Positions 9,501 through 19,684 of a stretch of DNA of 64,000 bases are shown piece after piece. Made by a program: the position numbers and the translations under genes. Source of the DNA: Deltaproteobacteria bacterium (GTDB lineage Bacteria > Desulfobacterota > Desulfarculia > Adiutricales > Adiutricaceae); the NCBI GenBank assembly GCA_031254895.1, contig JAIRTO010000028.1:1-64000 (forward strand), in the 5' to 3' direction. Each line of letters starts with the position of its first letter. The stretch's first letter is position 1. Under the pieces are notes generated by a model, which worked only from the letters and a program-made list of their open reading frames with translations, made no database searches and had not been told where the DNA came from.

Positions 9501-11393
9501 TTAGACAATAGGGAAGTTATGATTGGAAGAGGAGGGCGTTTCTTTTTGATGCAATTTTGAATCATGACTGAAATTATGACTCAGCTCCCTTTTGCCTGGA
9601 GCGACCAAATTGTGCTTCTTCAGCTTCCGGGAAATGCTGGCTTGGCTTATGCCGAGAAATTTGGCCATTTCTCTGGTGTTGCTGCAAAGAGTCAAAGCTT
9701 CCATCAGCATGGCTTTTTCTTTGTCCACCAGACCTTCGTTCAGGAGCGGCTTGTCGGAGGCGACCCGATCCGCGACGGACGACGACGGCGTCGCGGCCGC
9801 GACGCGAGGTTGAGTCGCGGGCTTCGTCTTCCAGCGGGCGTCTAAAAAGCTTTTGAGAAAAGGCCCGATTTGAGGGGATGGACTCAACAACACCGACTGA
9901 TGGATGCAGTTGAGCAGCTCCCGCACGTTTCCGGGAAAGTCGTAGCTTTGCAGAACTTCTATGGCCAGAGGATCCAAAGCTTTGGTTTGTCCGTAGAGGT
10001 GATTCAAACGGTGCAGCTCGCGGCTGGCCAGTTCCAAAACATCCTCGGTTCGGGACCGCAAGGGAGGTATTTGCAGGCAAAAGACGCATAAGCGAAAGTA
10101 GAGATCCTGACGGAAGAGCTTTTGGTCGACCAGGTCGACCAAGTCCTTGTTGGTCGCGGCTATTATGGTGCAGGGCGAAGAAATTAGTTTGCTTCCGCCG
10201 ACGCGCCTGAACTCGTGATTGTCCAAAAAGGTCAGAAGCTTGGCTTGGATCGACAGGGGCATTTCGCCTATCTCGTCCAAAAAGACGGCGCCCTGGCCGG
10301 CCGCTTCGAACAGACCGGCTCGGCCTTGGGGGCTTCCGCCGGTGAAGAGCCCTTTCTCGTAGCCGAAGAGTTCGGCCTCCAGCAGAGTCTCCGGTATGGC
10401 GGCGCAGTTGATGTGGATGAAAGGCTCGTTGCGGTTGGCGGCGTTGGAGTGAATGAATTTGGCGATCAAGCCTTTGCCCGTGCCGCTTTCCCCGGTCAGC
10501 AGAATTTCCTTGACCGCATAGCGGGCCAGCTTCAGAGCGGTGTCCAAGACCAGCTTCATGGAACTGCTCGAAGAGACGATGTTGGCGTTGGCCAGTTCCG
10601 CCAGCTGAACGGCGGTGACTTCGTCTTTGTAGCGGGCCAGGATTTCGCTTTGCTGGTCGAAACGGTTTTGCAGCTTGATGATGCCGGTGAGATCCCTTTC
10701 GTTGATGACCACGAAATGAACCGCCCCGTTCGCGCCCAAAATGGGCTTTCCCGTCAAGAGCATGTATTTGCCGGTCTTGAAGTGGCGAACGAGCTTCGTG
10801 ACGGGCTTCTTCGTCTCCAGCACTTCCATCCCGACGAAGCTGTCCTGCAAACGTTCCTTGACCAAAAAATCCACATGCCGCCCGACAAGCTGAGCCGGGG
10901 TCAGTCCGACGTTGGCCGCCGAAGCGGCGTTGACCATTATCAAACGGCCGTCCTTGTCGCAGATGCTTATGCCGTCGGCGGAGCTTTCGAATATTTTCTT
11001 GTAGTAGGGGGTCAGCGGGTCGATGGACGGAGCCGATTCCAAAAAGGGCTGCCACAGCCTTCTGTCGAACACGGAAATGGCCAAACCGGTTTTGGGCCCG
11101 GAAATGGGGGTGGCTTGAAGGAAACAGCCGTTCATCTCTTCCAGCGGCATGCCGATGGCCTGGCGATCGGAATTGGCTATTTCCACAAGAGACCCGGCCG
11201 TTTTGGGCCAAAATTCGGAGATGTTCAGACCGACCATCTCCTGAGCGCTCATGTCCAGCAAGGCGGCCAGATGATTGTTGGCGGCGAGGACGCGTCCATA
11301 ATCATCCATCAGCAAGAAAGCCACAGGCAGGCTGTTGAGTATTTGCTCTAGAAGGATCGGATCTTCAGGGAAATTGGCGACGTTTTGAATCAT
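9501..11393 (-). CDS. sigma54-interacting PAS-domain transcriptional regulator
   Basis: PAS-like N-terminus; AAA+ GESGTGKGLIAKFIH and ELFGYEKGLFTGG (GAFTGA-like); FIS-type HTH C-terminus. Start set to ATG at 11393. Confidence 0.9.
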   Translation of the reverse strand: MIQNVANFPEDPILLEQILNSLPVAFLLMDDYGRVLAANNHLAALLDMSAQEMVGLNISEFWPKTAGSLVEIANSDRQAIGMPLEEMNGCFLQATPISGPKTGLAISVFDRRLWQPFLESAPSIDPLTPYYKKIFESSADGISICDKDGRLIMVNAASAANVGLTPAQLVGRHVDFLVKERLQDSFVGMEVLETKKPVTKLVRHFKTGKYMLLTGKPILGANGAVHFVVINERDLTGIIKLQNRFDQQSEILARYKDEVTAVQLAELANANIVSSSSSMKLVLDTALKLARYAVKEILLTGESGTGKGLIAKFIHSNAANRNEPFIHINCAAIPETLLEAELFGYEKGLFTGGSPQGRAGLFEAAGQGAVFLDEIGEMPLSIQAKLLTFLDNHEFRRVGGSKLISSPCTIIAATNKDLVDLVDQKLFRQDLYFRLCVFCLQIPPLRSRTEDVLELASRELHRLNHLYGQTKALDPLAIEVLQSYDFPGNVRELLNCIHQSVLLSPSPQIGPFLKSFLDARWKTKPATQPRVAAATPSSSVADRVASDKPLLNEGLVDKEKAMLMEALTLCSNTREMAKFLGISQASISRKLKKHNLVAPGKRELSHNFSHDSKLHQKETPSSSNHNFPIV

Positions 11394-12319
11394 TATCCTC
11401 TTCTGCGAGATCAGAATGAAAATTCGCCGCAGTGAAGCGAATTTTCGGCGAAATGCGTTTCTGGCGTATTTCTCCATAATTGGAGAAAAACGCCTAATTT
11501 TAATCTACCATAACGAAAACAGATTTGTAAAGAAATTGAGACGACAAAAAAGAAACGGAATCGCGTTTTTTTTAATTCTCTCGCGACTGGACGGGCCTCT
11601 CGCCAAAAGTCTTCGCCGACGTAGGGGAAGTCGAGTTGGCCGACGAAATCGCGCGAGTCGTCGACGTCGGAAAAATGGTCGAGGACGCAATTGTTTTACA
11701 AAAGAGACGAAAGCGAAGACGAAGGGGTCGCGTTCGCCGCGCTTTTGGTCTCGAAGGCCGCTTTTTTGGCCTCAGTGGCTTGTCTTTTGACCGCAGTGGC
11801 GCGTTTTGGTTCTTCTGTCGATTGGTCGCCAAAACAGCCTTCCGCAAAAAAACCAGGGGAGCCTGAAGCCGAAATAGCGAGAAACGCTAACCATATCGCC
11901 GCCGTCCGCGGTCGGCGGCTACGCCGGCAGTCGACGGTTTCGCCTCAGTCGCCGGCCGAAGGCGGCGAGCGAAAGGGGCGGTCAAAACTGGCGGGGAACG
12001 CTGTTTTGGTCGACGTCTAGTTCGTTTTTTCGTCCAATAGACGCCGCCTGGAGCGTTTTCGGTTCCGTCGGAGCGCGGCTTCGAACATGCCCGTCCGTCG
12101 AACTTTCGTTCGCCGAAATTTCGACCGCCGAGTTTTTGAGCTCCTCGGCATTCCAGCGTCTAGATTTTCCAGCGTCTTGGTTTTCGACCGTTTTTCCTTC
12201 GACGAAAGGAGGAGCTCGCGCTTGGTCGGTTTGTTCATTTTTCTTCAGACAAGTTTTTCTTCGTCAGTATTTTCGGCTCTTGTAGTGGGGGATTGCGAGT
12301 CATTGCCGTTCAGGCGAAC

Positions 12320-13624
12320 TCACTTAAAAAAGGTGACGGCGGCTTTCTTTTTGAGCCAAAAGGCGGCCAAGGTCGAAAGGACGCACCAAAACAAGATCGG
12401 CTTGAACGCCTGAGCGTAATGGAAGTGGGCCCCCAAGGAGCTCGAATCCGGACTTGTTCTCACGAAAGCCAGGATTCGGCCGACGACGCTTTGCATGACG
12501 GCGCCGACCAGAAAGGGCATGAGATTCAGAAAGCCGATGACGGCGCCCGTCACTTTTTCCGGGAAAAAACTTTTGCCGATGGCGAAAAGCAGTCCCGTGC
12601 AGTGGATGCCCAACGGGGCCGCGAGGCAAAGCAGCTGAAGCATCCAGGGAGCGGCCTCTTTCGGCCCCCAGATGATGAAAGCGGTTATGCCGACGTTCAT
12701 GAGGCACATGCAGATGACCACTTTGCTGTACGAGCCCCAGCGATTTCCCAACATGACCAAAAGCGGCCCGCCGACCAGAAAGCCGACGGCGGCCGTCGAA
12801 AGCATGTTTCCTGCGGCGACCGAGGAAAGCCCGTGGACTTCCTTCAGGAAGGGGCCGGCCCACAAGCCGGTGAAGACGTCATAGACGAGGTCCGTTCCGG
12901 AATAGACCAAACTGATGAGCCAAAAAACAGGGGCGCGGAGCACAAGCTTGGCGGTCTTGATCAAGCTTTGCTTCTCTTCGGCTTCGCTTTTCCCGTTCTC
13001 TTTCGGCCGACCTTCCGTTTTGGGACGATCGGAGATGACGAGCAGAACCAGCGCCAGGACGACCAGAGCGATCAGGCCGAGCGCCAGAAAGGAGAAGCGC
13101 CAGCCGTGTTGGCCGGCCGTTCTGGCCAAGGGAGAGCCGGCCAAGAAGTTGGAAAAGGCGCTGGCCGCCAAGATGCAGGTCGAAGCCATGCCGAAATGCT
13201 TCTCCGGCAGCCAGTTGGCCGAGAGTCTGACCGCCGGCACGAAGGCCAAACCGGCCGCCAGACCCACCAGCGCCCGAGAAAGCCAGGCCGAGAAAAAAGA
13301 CTGGCTTTGGCTGAACCAGATGGAGGACAAGGCCAGCAGGGCGGCGCACATGGCCAGACAGCGCTTCGGGGCGAAACGATCCGCGCAATGTCCCGCCAAG
13401 GGCTGCATCAAGGCGTAAGTCAAGAAGGTGGCGGAAAAAATGAGGCCCATGTCGTCCGGACCGATCCGCAACGAATCCATAATGTCCAAAGCCACAACCG
13501 GAGGGGATATCCTCTCCAAAGCGGCGAGCATGTAGACCAGACTGGCCAGAGCCAGCATGAGGATGGCCGCCGGCCTTACCTTTTTGACCTCGTTGGCGGC
13601 TGGGGCTATGTTGTTGTTCGTCAT
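12320..13624 (-). CDS. MFS transporter
   Basis: Multiple hydrophobic segments, ALMQPLAGHCADRFAPKRCLAMCAAL motif; start MTNNNIAPAANEVKK at 13624. Confidence 0.85.
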   Translation of the reverse strand: MTNNNIAPAANEVKKVRPAAILMLALASLVYMLAALERISPPVVALDIMDSLRIGPDDMGLIFSATFLTYALMQPLAGHCADRFAPKRCLAMCAALLALSSIWFSQSQSFFSAWLSRALVGLAAGLAFVPAVRLSANWLPEKHFGMASTCILAASAFSNFLAGSPLARTAGQHGWRFSFLALGLIALVVLALVLLVISDRPKTEGRPKENGKSEAEEKQSLIKTAKLVLRAPVFWLISLVYSGTDLVYDVFTGLWAGPFLKEVHGLSSVAAGNMLSTAAVGFLVGGPLLVMLGNRWGSYSKVVICMCLMNVGITAFIIWGPKEAAPWMLQLLCLAAPLGIHCTGLLFAIGKSFFPEKVTGAVIGFLNLMPFLVGAVMQSVVGRILAFVRTSPDSSSLGAHFHYAQAFKPILFWCVLSTLAAFWLKKKAAVTFFK

Positions 13625-13852
13625 CGACTTTCTTTCATTTTTTTTGGGGCGAACCGGCTGAAGGTTTTCGTCGGCTGCGGAGTCGCCAAAAGACCTGGCC
13701 GCAGACTTGGCAGCATGGCTTGGTCGCATGGGCCGACCGATGAAATGCAATAAGCGAGCCAATGACGCGGCGCCCCGCGCTCGTCGTTTTTTTTGCTGAT
13801 TGAGCCACGTTTCAGGCATTCTTCGACTAAAAACGGCGTGTTGCATTGATTC

Positions 13853-13933
13853 GGATTCAAGGGAGCCAACGGAATCAAAGGAGCCAACGGAATCAAAAGC
13901 GTCAAAGGAGCCAAAGAAGCTAAAGAAGCCAAA
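13853..13933. repeat. 9-bp tandem repeat, 9 units (ggagccaac/ggaatcaaa type)
   Basis: ggattcaag ggagccaac ggaatcaaa ggagccaac ggaatcaaa agcgtcaaa ggagccaaa gaagctaaa gaagccaaa. Confidence 0.85.
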
Positions 13934-14499
13934 GGGGGAACCAAGGCGAAAGCGTGAAGGGACATTTTTCTAAAAAGTTAAAGTTCGCGGGCTGAAAATT
14001 TTTTTTCCGCGTTAAAATTCAGATATAATTCTCGCGCTTCATCGGTTATTGCGCTCATCAAAATCAAGACGTCATTCGACCGGCTGATTTCTCCCGACTG
14101 CGTCGAGAGTTTTTCCTTTTCGGCATAGGGTTCAGTAAAATTGCCTCATTCGCCAAATGCTTCGCGGCGAAAAGCCTTTTTTTTCAAGACATGGAGATAA
14201 GCTGCAGTCGACTGCGCCAAAAAAAAGCGTTCTGAAGGGAAACGGTCGATGATGGCGTCGGTTTCGCCGTAAGGAGGTCTTTTGGTGCCGACGAGACCGG
14301 AAAGATTATAAAGCGAAAGCAAATTTTTTGCCAATGAGATCCATAAGTTGCGCCTCGCTAGTCGCGGTTTTTCGCAGTTTTGACGCTTTCGCTCTGCCGG
14401 ACGATAAGGGGACTATTAGCCGGAAGTGCAATAAAAACTTAATTGTGCTATAAATGGAGTGATCGAAAATAAGATGGATTACCCTGAAGGAAGGATCAT

Positions 14500-15090
14500 A
14501 TGGCCGACGACAACCCGCAGGCAATCGTCCTGGCCGGCCCCAACGGAGCCGGCAAATCGACCGCCGCTCCCAGACTGCTGCGGGACGCTTTGGCTGTGGA
14601 TCAATTCGTCAACGCCGACGCCATCGCCGAGGGGCCTTTCCGCCTTCGCTCAGAGACGGCGGCCATCGAGGCCGGTCGCATCATGCTCAAACGGTTGGCT
14701 GAACTGGCGTTTAAGCGGGTCAACTTCGCCTTTGAAACCACCTTGGCCTCGCGGACTTTCGTCCCCTGGCTGGAAAAGTTGACCGCCTCTGGTTGGCGCG
14801 TCCACCTGATTTTTCTGGCTTTGCCTAATGCGGAGACGGCCATGGGGCGGGTAGAGACGCGGGTGAGGTTGGGCGGCCATAACGTGCCGGAAGATGTGGT
14901 CAGGCGGCGCTTTGCGGCGGGATTGCGGAATTTCTTTCAGCTTTATGGTTCCATAGCGACGTCTTGGCTATTTTACGACAATTCCTGGCCTGCTCGCCCT
15001 ATATTGCTGGCCAAGGGGGCCAGCAATCATGTCAAGGCGATTGATCGGCAACTGTATCGGCAGTTTTCAAGAGAGCACGTAAATGACTGA
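14500..15090 (+). CDS. zeta-toxin-like P-loop kinase/ATPase
   Basis: AIVLAGPNGAGKSTAAPRLLRDALAVDQFVNADAIAEG...RVNFAFETTLASRTF; Walker A and zeta-like NAD motif. Confidence 0.8.
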   Translation: MADDNPQAIVLAGPNGAGKSTAAPRLLRDALAVDQFVNADAIAEGPFRLRSETAAIEAGRIMLKRLAELAFKRVNFAFETTLASRTFVPWLEKLTASGWRVHLIFLALPNAETAMGRVETRVRLGGHNVPEDVVRRRFAAGLRNFFQLYGSIATSWLFYDNSWPARPILLAKGASNHVKAIDRQLYRQFSREHVND

Positions 15091-15289
15091 TAAAAAAAAT
15101 GTTGACCTTGAAGCTTTGATTCAGCGCGGAGACCCCGTGACTGCGGCCATACGCCAGGGCGGCTTGGAGGCCATGAAGCGCTGCATTCAAGCCGGGGTTC
15201 CCATGGTCGGGCATAAAAACGGCCAAGTGATTCGCATTCCGCCGGAAGAACTGGCGGAAATGCTGAAAGCGGCCGAAGCGGAAGCATAA
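15083..15289 (+). CDS. small protein overlapping zeta-like gene, putative partner/antitoxin
   Basis: 68 aa MTDKKNVDLEALIQRGDPVTAAIRQGGLEAMKRCIQAG...GQVIRIPPEELAEM; overlaps upstream gene by 8 nt. Confidence 0.65.
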   Translation: MTDKKNVDLEALIQRGDPVTAAIRQGGLEAMKRCIQAGVPMVGHKNGQVIRIPPEELAEMLKAAEAEA

Positions 15290-15602
15290 TCAGGGCGGTT
15301 ATGACCTCAATTAGATTTTTGTCAGGAATGAACTGTCGACAATTTCGCCTTGACGGCAATGTTCCATGCTCTTCTTTCAGATCAAACCGCGCTCCGCGCA
15401 CCGTTCTTTTTTCTGCCGTAGCTGACTTTACGAGGCTTTTTTTTCGATAGGAGGACACTCCTGAAAACCTTGCACAGGGAGCTTATGGCTCTATATGGAA
15501 AGCCATATCAAACTTCAATTGACAGGAAAAAAACACTCTGCTATTGTGAGCGTATGATTGATTATCTGCCCAATGAAGCTTTAAAGATCAGGAGAAGCGT
15601 CA

Positions 15603-15830
15603 TTGGCCTCAAATAGTGATTTTGCGGTCTTAACCCATGAAGTACGCGTTTGCCTTGGGCTTGCCCAGGAAACGTTTGCAGCAGAGCTAGGCGTTACGCT
15701 TCCAACGAGCAATCGGTGGAAAAACGGCAGGGCGAAGCCATCTCCCTTGGCAATGAAAAAATAACGGGCTATTATCTCAGCTTTTGATGAAGATAGACAA
15801 GACATCATTGCTAAATATTTGCCTGAATAA
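15603..15830 (+). pseudogene. XRE/HTH-domain gene interrupted by a single in-frame TAA
   Basis: Hand translation from TTG 15603: LASNSDFAVLTHEVRVCLGLAQETFAAELGVTLPTSNRWKNGRAKPSPLAMKK-TAA(15762)-RAIISAFDEDRQDIIAKYLPE-TAA, one continuous frame. Confidence 0.7.
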
Positions 15831-17199
15831 TGAAATTTGGCAAAACCGAACGGTAGTAGAAATGGTCGCCGTCCAGAAACATCATGATGATTTGTTGCGT
15901 AGCCAGCTTGAAGCGCTCACTGAGGCTGATAAGGACTATTGGTCTTTCAAGGGTAATTCACGCCGTGAGTGCGGCCATGGGATGTTTCAATATCCAGCTA
16001 TGATGGTGCCCCAAATTGCCAAAACAATTCTTGAACAAGCGTGCGCCGTACATCCCGACATTGAGAACGTTGGAGACCCATTTGTTGGCTCTGGCACCAT
16101 CATGACTGAAAGCATGATGCATGGGCTATCTTTTTACGGAGTAGATATAAATCCATTGGCAATTTTGCTGTGCCGCGTGAAAAAGGGACCTTTTTATATT
16201 AATGCGCTCAAAGACAAGACTATGCTTCTAAATAGTCGAATTGACGGCGACGGCCAAGATAGCATCGAAGTTAATTTTCATAATAAAGATAAATGGTTCA
16301 CAAGAGATGTTCAAGTTTCAATGTCGAAAATACGTCGTGCCATCCGAAAAGAGGGAGCTTTATGGGCACGTCGTTTTTTTTGGGTAGCGCTAGCAGAGGC
16401 AGTACGACTCACAAGCAACTCCAGAACGTCTACCTTCAAACTGCATACTCGAACCCAACAGGATATTGTAGATCGTGTTTGTGATCCCATAGGAATGTTT
16501 AAAAGGGCGCTCTTTAGAAATATCCATCACTACGAGGAGCAAGCAAGAACACTATCCTGCTCTGGCCAGCTCGCGCGAGGACATTACAAACGAGAAGTTA
16601 AGATATCATTGGCTGACGTTCGAAATGCGCAAGAACTATCAAATTTAGATATTATTATTACATCTCCACCTTATGGTGACAACGCGACTACGGTGCCATA
16701 TGGGCAATATTCGTACCTGCCATTACAGTGGATTGATTTAGATGACGTCGAAAGAGGGCTCGACACGAAATACTTAGACTCCACACATGAGATTGACTTT
16801 CGGAGCCTTGGCGGAAGCAGACGGCTAGAAAAGGAAGAATTGGAGAGCCTCCAGGATCGGTCTTCAGCTTTCAAAAATTATGTCCAAACGCTAAATGACC
16901 AACCACGCGACCGCATTATCCGAGTTGCAGCTTTCTTTCGCGATCTAGACAATAGTCTTGACCCGATTCTCAAAAGCCTGCGACCGGGCGGTCTAATGGT
17001 TTGGACATTAGGGAATCGCAAAGTTGGCGGCAAACGTGTCCCGCTAGATTGCGTTCTCACCGAATTGCTCCAATTACAACAGGCAGCGATGTTGTGTAAA
17101 TTGACTCGTCGCATATCATCAAAGCGTATGGCCTTTAAAAACAATATCGCCGAGACGATGTCCAATGAAACTATTTTAGTTATGCGTAAGGCAATATGA
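15787..17199 (+). CDS. DNA (adenine-N6 or cytosine-N4) methyltransferase-like protein
   Basis: NVGDPFVGSGTIMTESMMHGLSFYGVDINPLA (SAM motif I) and IIITSPPYGDNATTVPYG (catalytic motif IV) with motif I preceding motif IV. Start uncertain (15787 or 15862). Confidence 0.82.
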   Translation: MKIDKTSLLNICLNNEIWQNRTVVEMVAVQKHHDDLLRSQLEALTEADKDYWSFKGNSRRECGHGMFQYPAMMVPQIAKTILEQACAVHPDIENVGDPFVGSGTIMTESMMHGLSFYGVDINPLAILLCRVKKGPFYINALKDKTMLLNSRIDGDGQDSIEVNFHNKDKWFTRDVQVSMSKIRRAIRKEGALWARRFFWVALAEAVRLTSNSRTSTFKLHTRTQQDIVDRVCDPIGMFKRALFRNIHHYEEQARTLSCSGQLARGHYKREVKISLADVRNAQELSNLDIIITSPPYGDNATTVPYGQYSYLPLQWIDLDDVERGLDTKYLDSTHEIDFRSLGGSRRLEKEELESLQDRSSAFKNYVQTLNDQPRDRIIRVAAFFRDLDNSLDPILKSLRPGGLMVWTLGNRKVGGKRVPLDCVLTELLQLQQAAMLCKLTRRISSKRMAFKNNIAETMSNETILVMRKAI

Positions 17200-17200
17200 C

Positions 17201-19684
17201 ATGGCCCAGGACAATCAATTACACTTTGAAGTTCATCCCTCCGTTGTCTACCAACTTGGCGAAAGCCTAATCAGCAATCCCATCCAAGCGCTTATTGAGC
17301 TAGTCAAAAATTCCTACGACGCCGATGCGAGCTACGCTAAGGTTACCATTGATACACATGGCATTGCCAACGTTGACGGAGAAATGTTTTCTCCGGAAGG
17401 CGGGCGCATCATGGTGGAGGATAATGGCGTCGGCATGACTTTGACTGACATAAAAAATGGCTGGTTGACAATCTCAAATAGAAAAAAGCAAGAACTTAAG
17501 CGAGCCAAGAAGACGACCCCTGGAGGGCGTACGCCGTTAGGCGATAAAGGTCTTGGACGACTTGGCGTGCAGCGTCTAGGCGAAAAATTTGAATTATTTA
17601 CGGAGGGAAAAGATGGGTCAGGATATCATTTTGGTTTCTCATGGCTTGCCTTTGAAACTGCTCCGAAGTTGGAAGGTGTTGACGTTCATCTGAGAACGCT
17701 TGATTGTACAGGAAAAAAAGGCACAAAAATCATTGTGTCCGGCCTAAAAGAAAGGGATTTTTGGCGTGGCCAAGGCGCTCTAAAACATTTAGAACAAGAA
17801 TTGTCTCAGGTGATTTCTCCGTATCGCGAGATTCGTAATTTCATGGTCCTGGTTTTGGTGGACGGCAAAAAGCTTGAGCTTGTAGACGTAAGTGAACGCA
17901 TCCGCAACATAGCTCCAGTGAGGTATAAGATAAATTTCGACGGCGCCGAAATTACCATTGAAGGACGTGTTCGCCTTGATCACTTTCGCCCCGCCAACGC
18001 TAAAGAAGCTGAACAATTCGCCTTAATTGCCGAATCTGACAATGGCGACGCGTTTTTTGATTTTCTTCAATCACAATTGGGGGCGCCCGCGTTTAACCTG
18101 AGGAGAGCGAAATCTACGCCATGGTTTGCGGAATTTTCTTGGACAAAATCTCTCGCCAACCTAGACAAGGTGCAACGAGCCAGCAATGACGACATTGCTA
18201 ACCCTGGTCCATTTCGAGGAGAAGTAGATTCATTTGATTTGAGTGATATGGCCTTTCGTGGTCAAAGCGTTTTTGACAAAAGGCAGGAATATCGTCAATA
18301 TGTCAAAGACTTGAGCGGCATTCGCGTATATAGAGATGGCTTTGCAATCAAGGTCGATCATGACTGGCTTAAATTATCTGCCCAGTGGACGTCAGCTACT
18401 TCTTATTATGGATTGAAACCAGATAATACGATTGGGTATATTGCCCTATCTGCGCGTGACAATATTGAGCTCGAAGAGACCACAGATAGAGAGGGCTTTA
18501 AAGAGTCGCCGCACTATCGAAATTTTCTGCTGCTGTTGCAGGAATTTAAAACCTTCACGACCAGGGCCCATGATTTTTTTGGTCGCTCATGGATTGATTT
18601 TCGCAAGAAGCGGAACGAGATAGCTGCACAGATAGATTCACGAAAAACAACGGAAGACCTCTCTAAGGCGCTCACCAAAGGTCTGGCGGAAGCGCCTCAG
18701 CATAGAAAAAAAATAGATGTTTTTAAAGCGCGGCTTACAAAAGGTGTTTCCGCTTCCAAGGAAGTCGTCGAATGTGTCCAGACTACACATGAACTTACGC
18801 CTGAGTTGCGCCAAAAAATGGCCGACGCAATGTCTGAACTTGAACCGCTGCTTATTGACGCAAATAAGGCTATTGAGCAATTATCAAAATATCTAGATGC
18901 GCTTAGCTCGCTTCAAGGCCTGGGGCAAGTTCTTGAAGATAGAATCGACGGGCTTCGACGGCAAATGGACTATATGTATGAAACAGTCGGCCTCGGTTTG
19001 ACTGCTGAAGCCTTGTCGCATGAAGTTTACAATGTGGCGGATCAACTTGCAGTGCGCGCTAAATCAGCCCAGACGAGGCTTCGGAATAAAAGTACAACTG
19101 AACGCCCAATCCTCGCTTTTGTAGAATATGTGCTATCAGCTGTAATGGCGCTTCGAAAACAAATGTCTTTTTTGTCGCCGGCTTTGCGACACGTCCGCGA
19201 ACAACGCCACAGTTTTGACATCGCTGATCTTTTTTCTGAATTAGCGGAGTTCTACCAGACTAGGTTAAGTAGAGCCAACATTGCCATACGAGTGATAAGT
19301 GACGCCGACTCGCCGCTCAACATTCGAATAAACAAGGGAAAACTAACACAAATAATCGATAACCTTGTGTTGAACAGCGAATACTGGCTCAAGGAAGACA
19401 TCGCTCAAGAGCGACTGAAAAGCGGAACCATCACCTTTGAGATTTCCCGGCCATTCTTGCGGATATGGGATGACGGCTGCGGCGTTGATCCTAGCGTGGA
19501 GCATGCTTTATTTGAACCCTTTGTATCCTCAAAAAAAGAAGGGCGGGGGCTAGGGCTTTTTATCATAAAACAACTGCTGGATTCTGAAGGTTGCAGTATT
19601 GGCCTCGTCCCGGAACGTAACAGCCAAAAGCGACTTTTCAAATTCCAAATCGATCTTCGGAGTGTGCTCAATGACGACTATTAA
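17201..19684 (+). CDS. dual-GHKL protein: N-terminal Hsp90/MutL-like ATPase plus C-terminal histidine-kinase core
   Basis: N-term ALIELVKNSYDADASYAKVTID...IMVEDNGVGMTLTDIKNGW...LGDKGLGRLGVQRLG; C-term LTAEALSHEVYN (DHp-like SHE), IIDNLVLNSEYWL (N box), IWDDGCGVDP (G1), GRGLGLFIIKQLL (G2). Confidence 0.85.
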   Translation: MAQDNQLHFEVHPSVVYQLGESLISNPIQALIELVKNSYDADASYAKVTIDTHGIANVDGEMFSPEGGRIMVEDNGVGMTLTDIKNGWLTISNRKKQELKRAKKTTPGGRTPLGDKGLGRLGVQRLGEKFELFTEGKDGSGYHFGFSWLAFETAPKLEGVDVHLRTLDCTGKKGTKIIVSGLKERDFWRGQGALKHLEQELSQVISPYREIRNFMVLVLVDGKKLELVDVSERIRNIAPVRYKINFDGAEITIEGRVRLDHFRPANAKEAEQFALIAESDNGDAFFDFLQSQLGAPAFNLRRAKSTPWFAEFSWTKSLANLDKVQRASNDDIANPGPFRGEVDSFDLSDMAFRGQSVFDKRQEYRQYVKDLSGIRVYRDGFAIKVDHDWLKLSAQWTSATSYYGLKPDNTIGYIALSARDNIELEETTDREGFKESPHYRNFLLLLQEFKTFTTRAHDFFGRSWIDFRKKRNEIAAQIDSRKTTEDLSKALTKGLAEAPQHRKKIDVFKARLTKGVSASKEVVECVQTTHELTPELRQKMADAMSELEPLLIDANKAIEQLSKYLDALSSLQGLGQVLEDRIDGLRRQMDYMYETVGLGLTAEALSHEVYNVADQLAVRAKSAQTRLRNKSTTERPILAFVEYVLSAVMALRKQMSFLSPALRHVREQRHSFDIADLFSELAEFYQTRLSRANIAIRVISDADSPLNIRINKGKLTQIIDNLVLNSEYWLKEDIAQERLKSGTITFEISRPFLRIWDDGCGVDPSVEHALFEPFVSSKKEGRGLGLFIIKQLLDSEGCSIGLVPERNSQKRLFKFQIDLRSVLNDDY

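Noticed and set aside
9574-11211. 545-aa minus-strand ORF
   Set aside because: Frame-shifted shadow of the sigma54 regulator with Arg/Pro/Gln-rich composition.
12293-13753. 486-aa plus-strand ORF
   Set aside because: Antisense to a clear MFS transporter; no recognisable domain.
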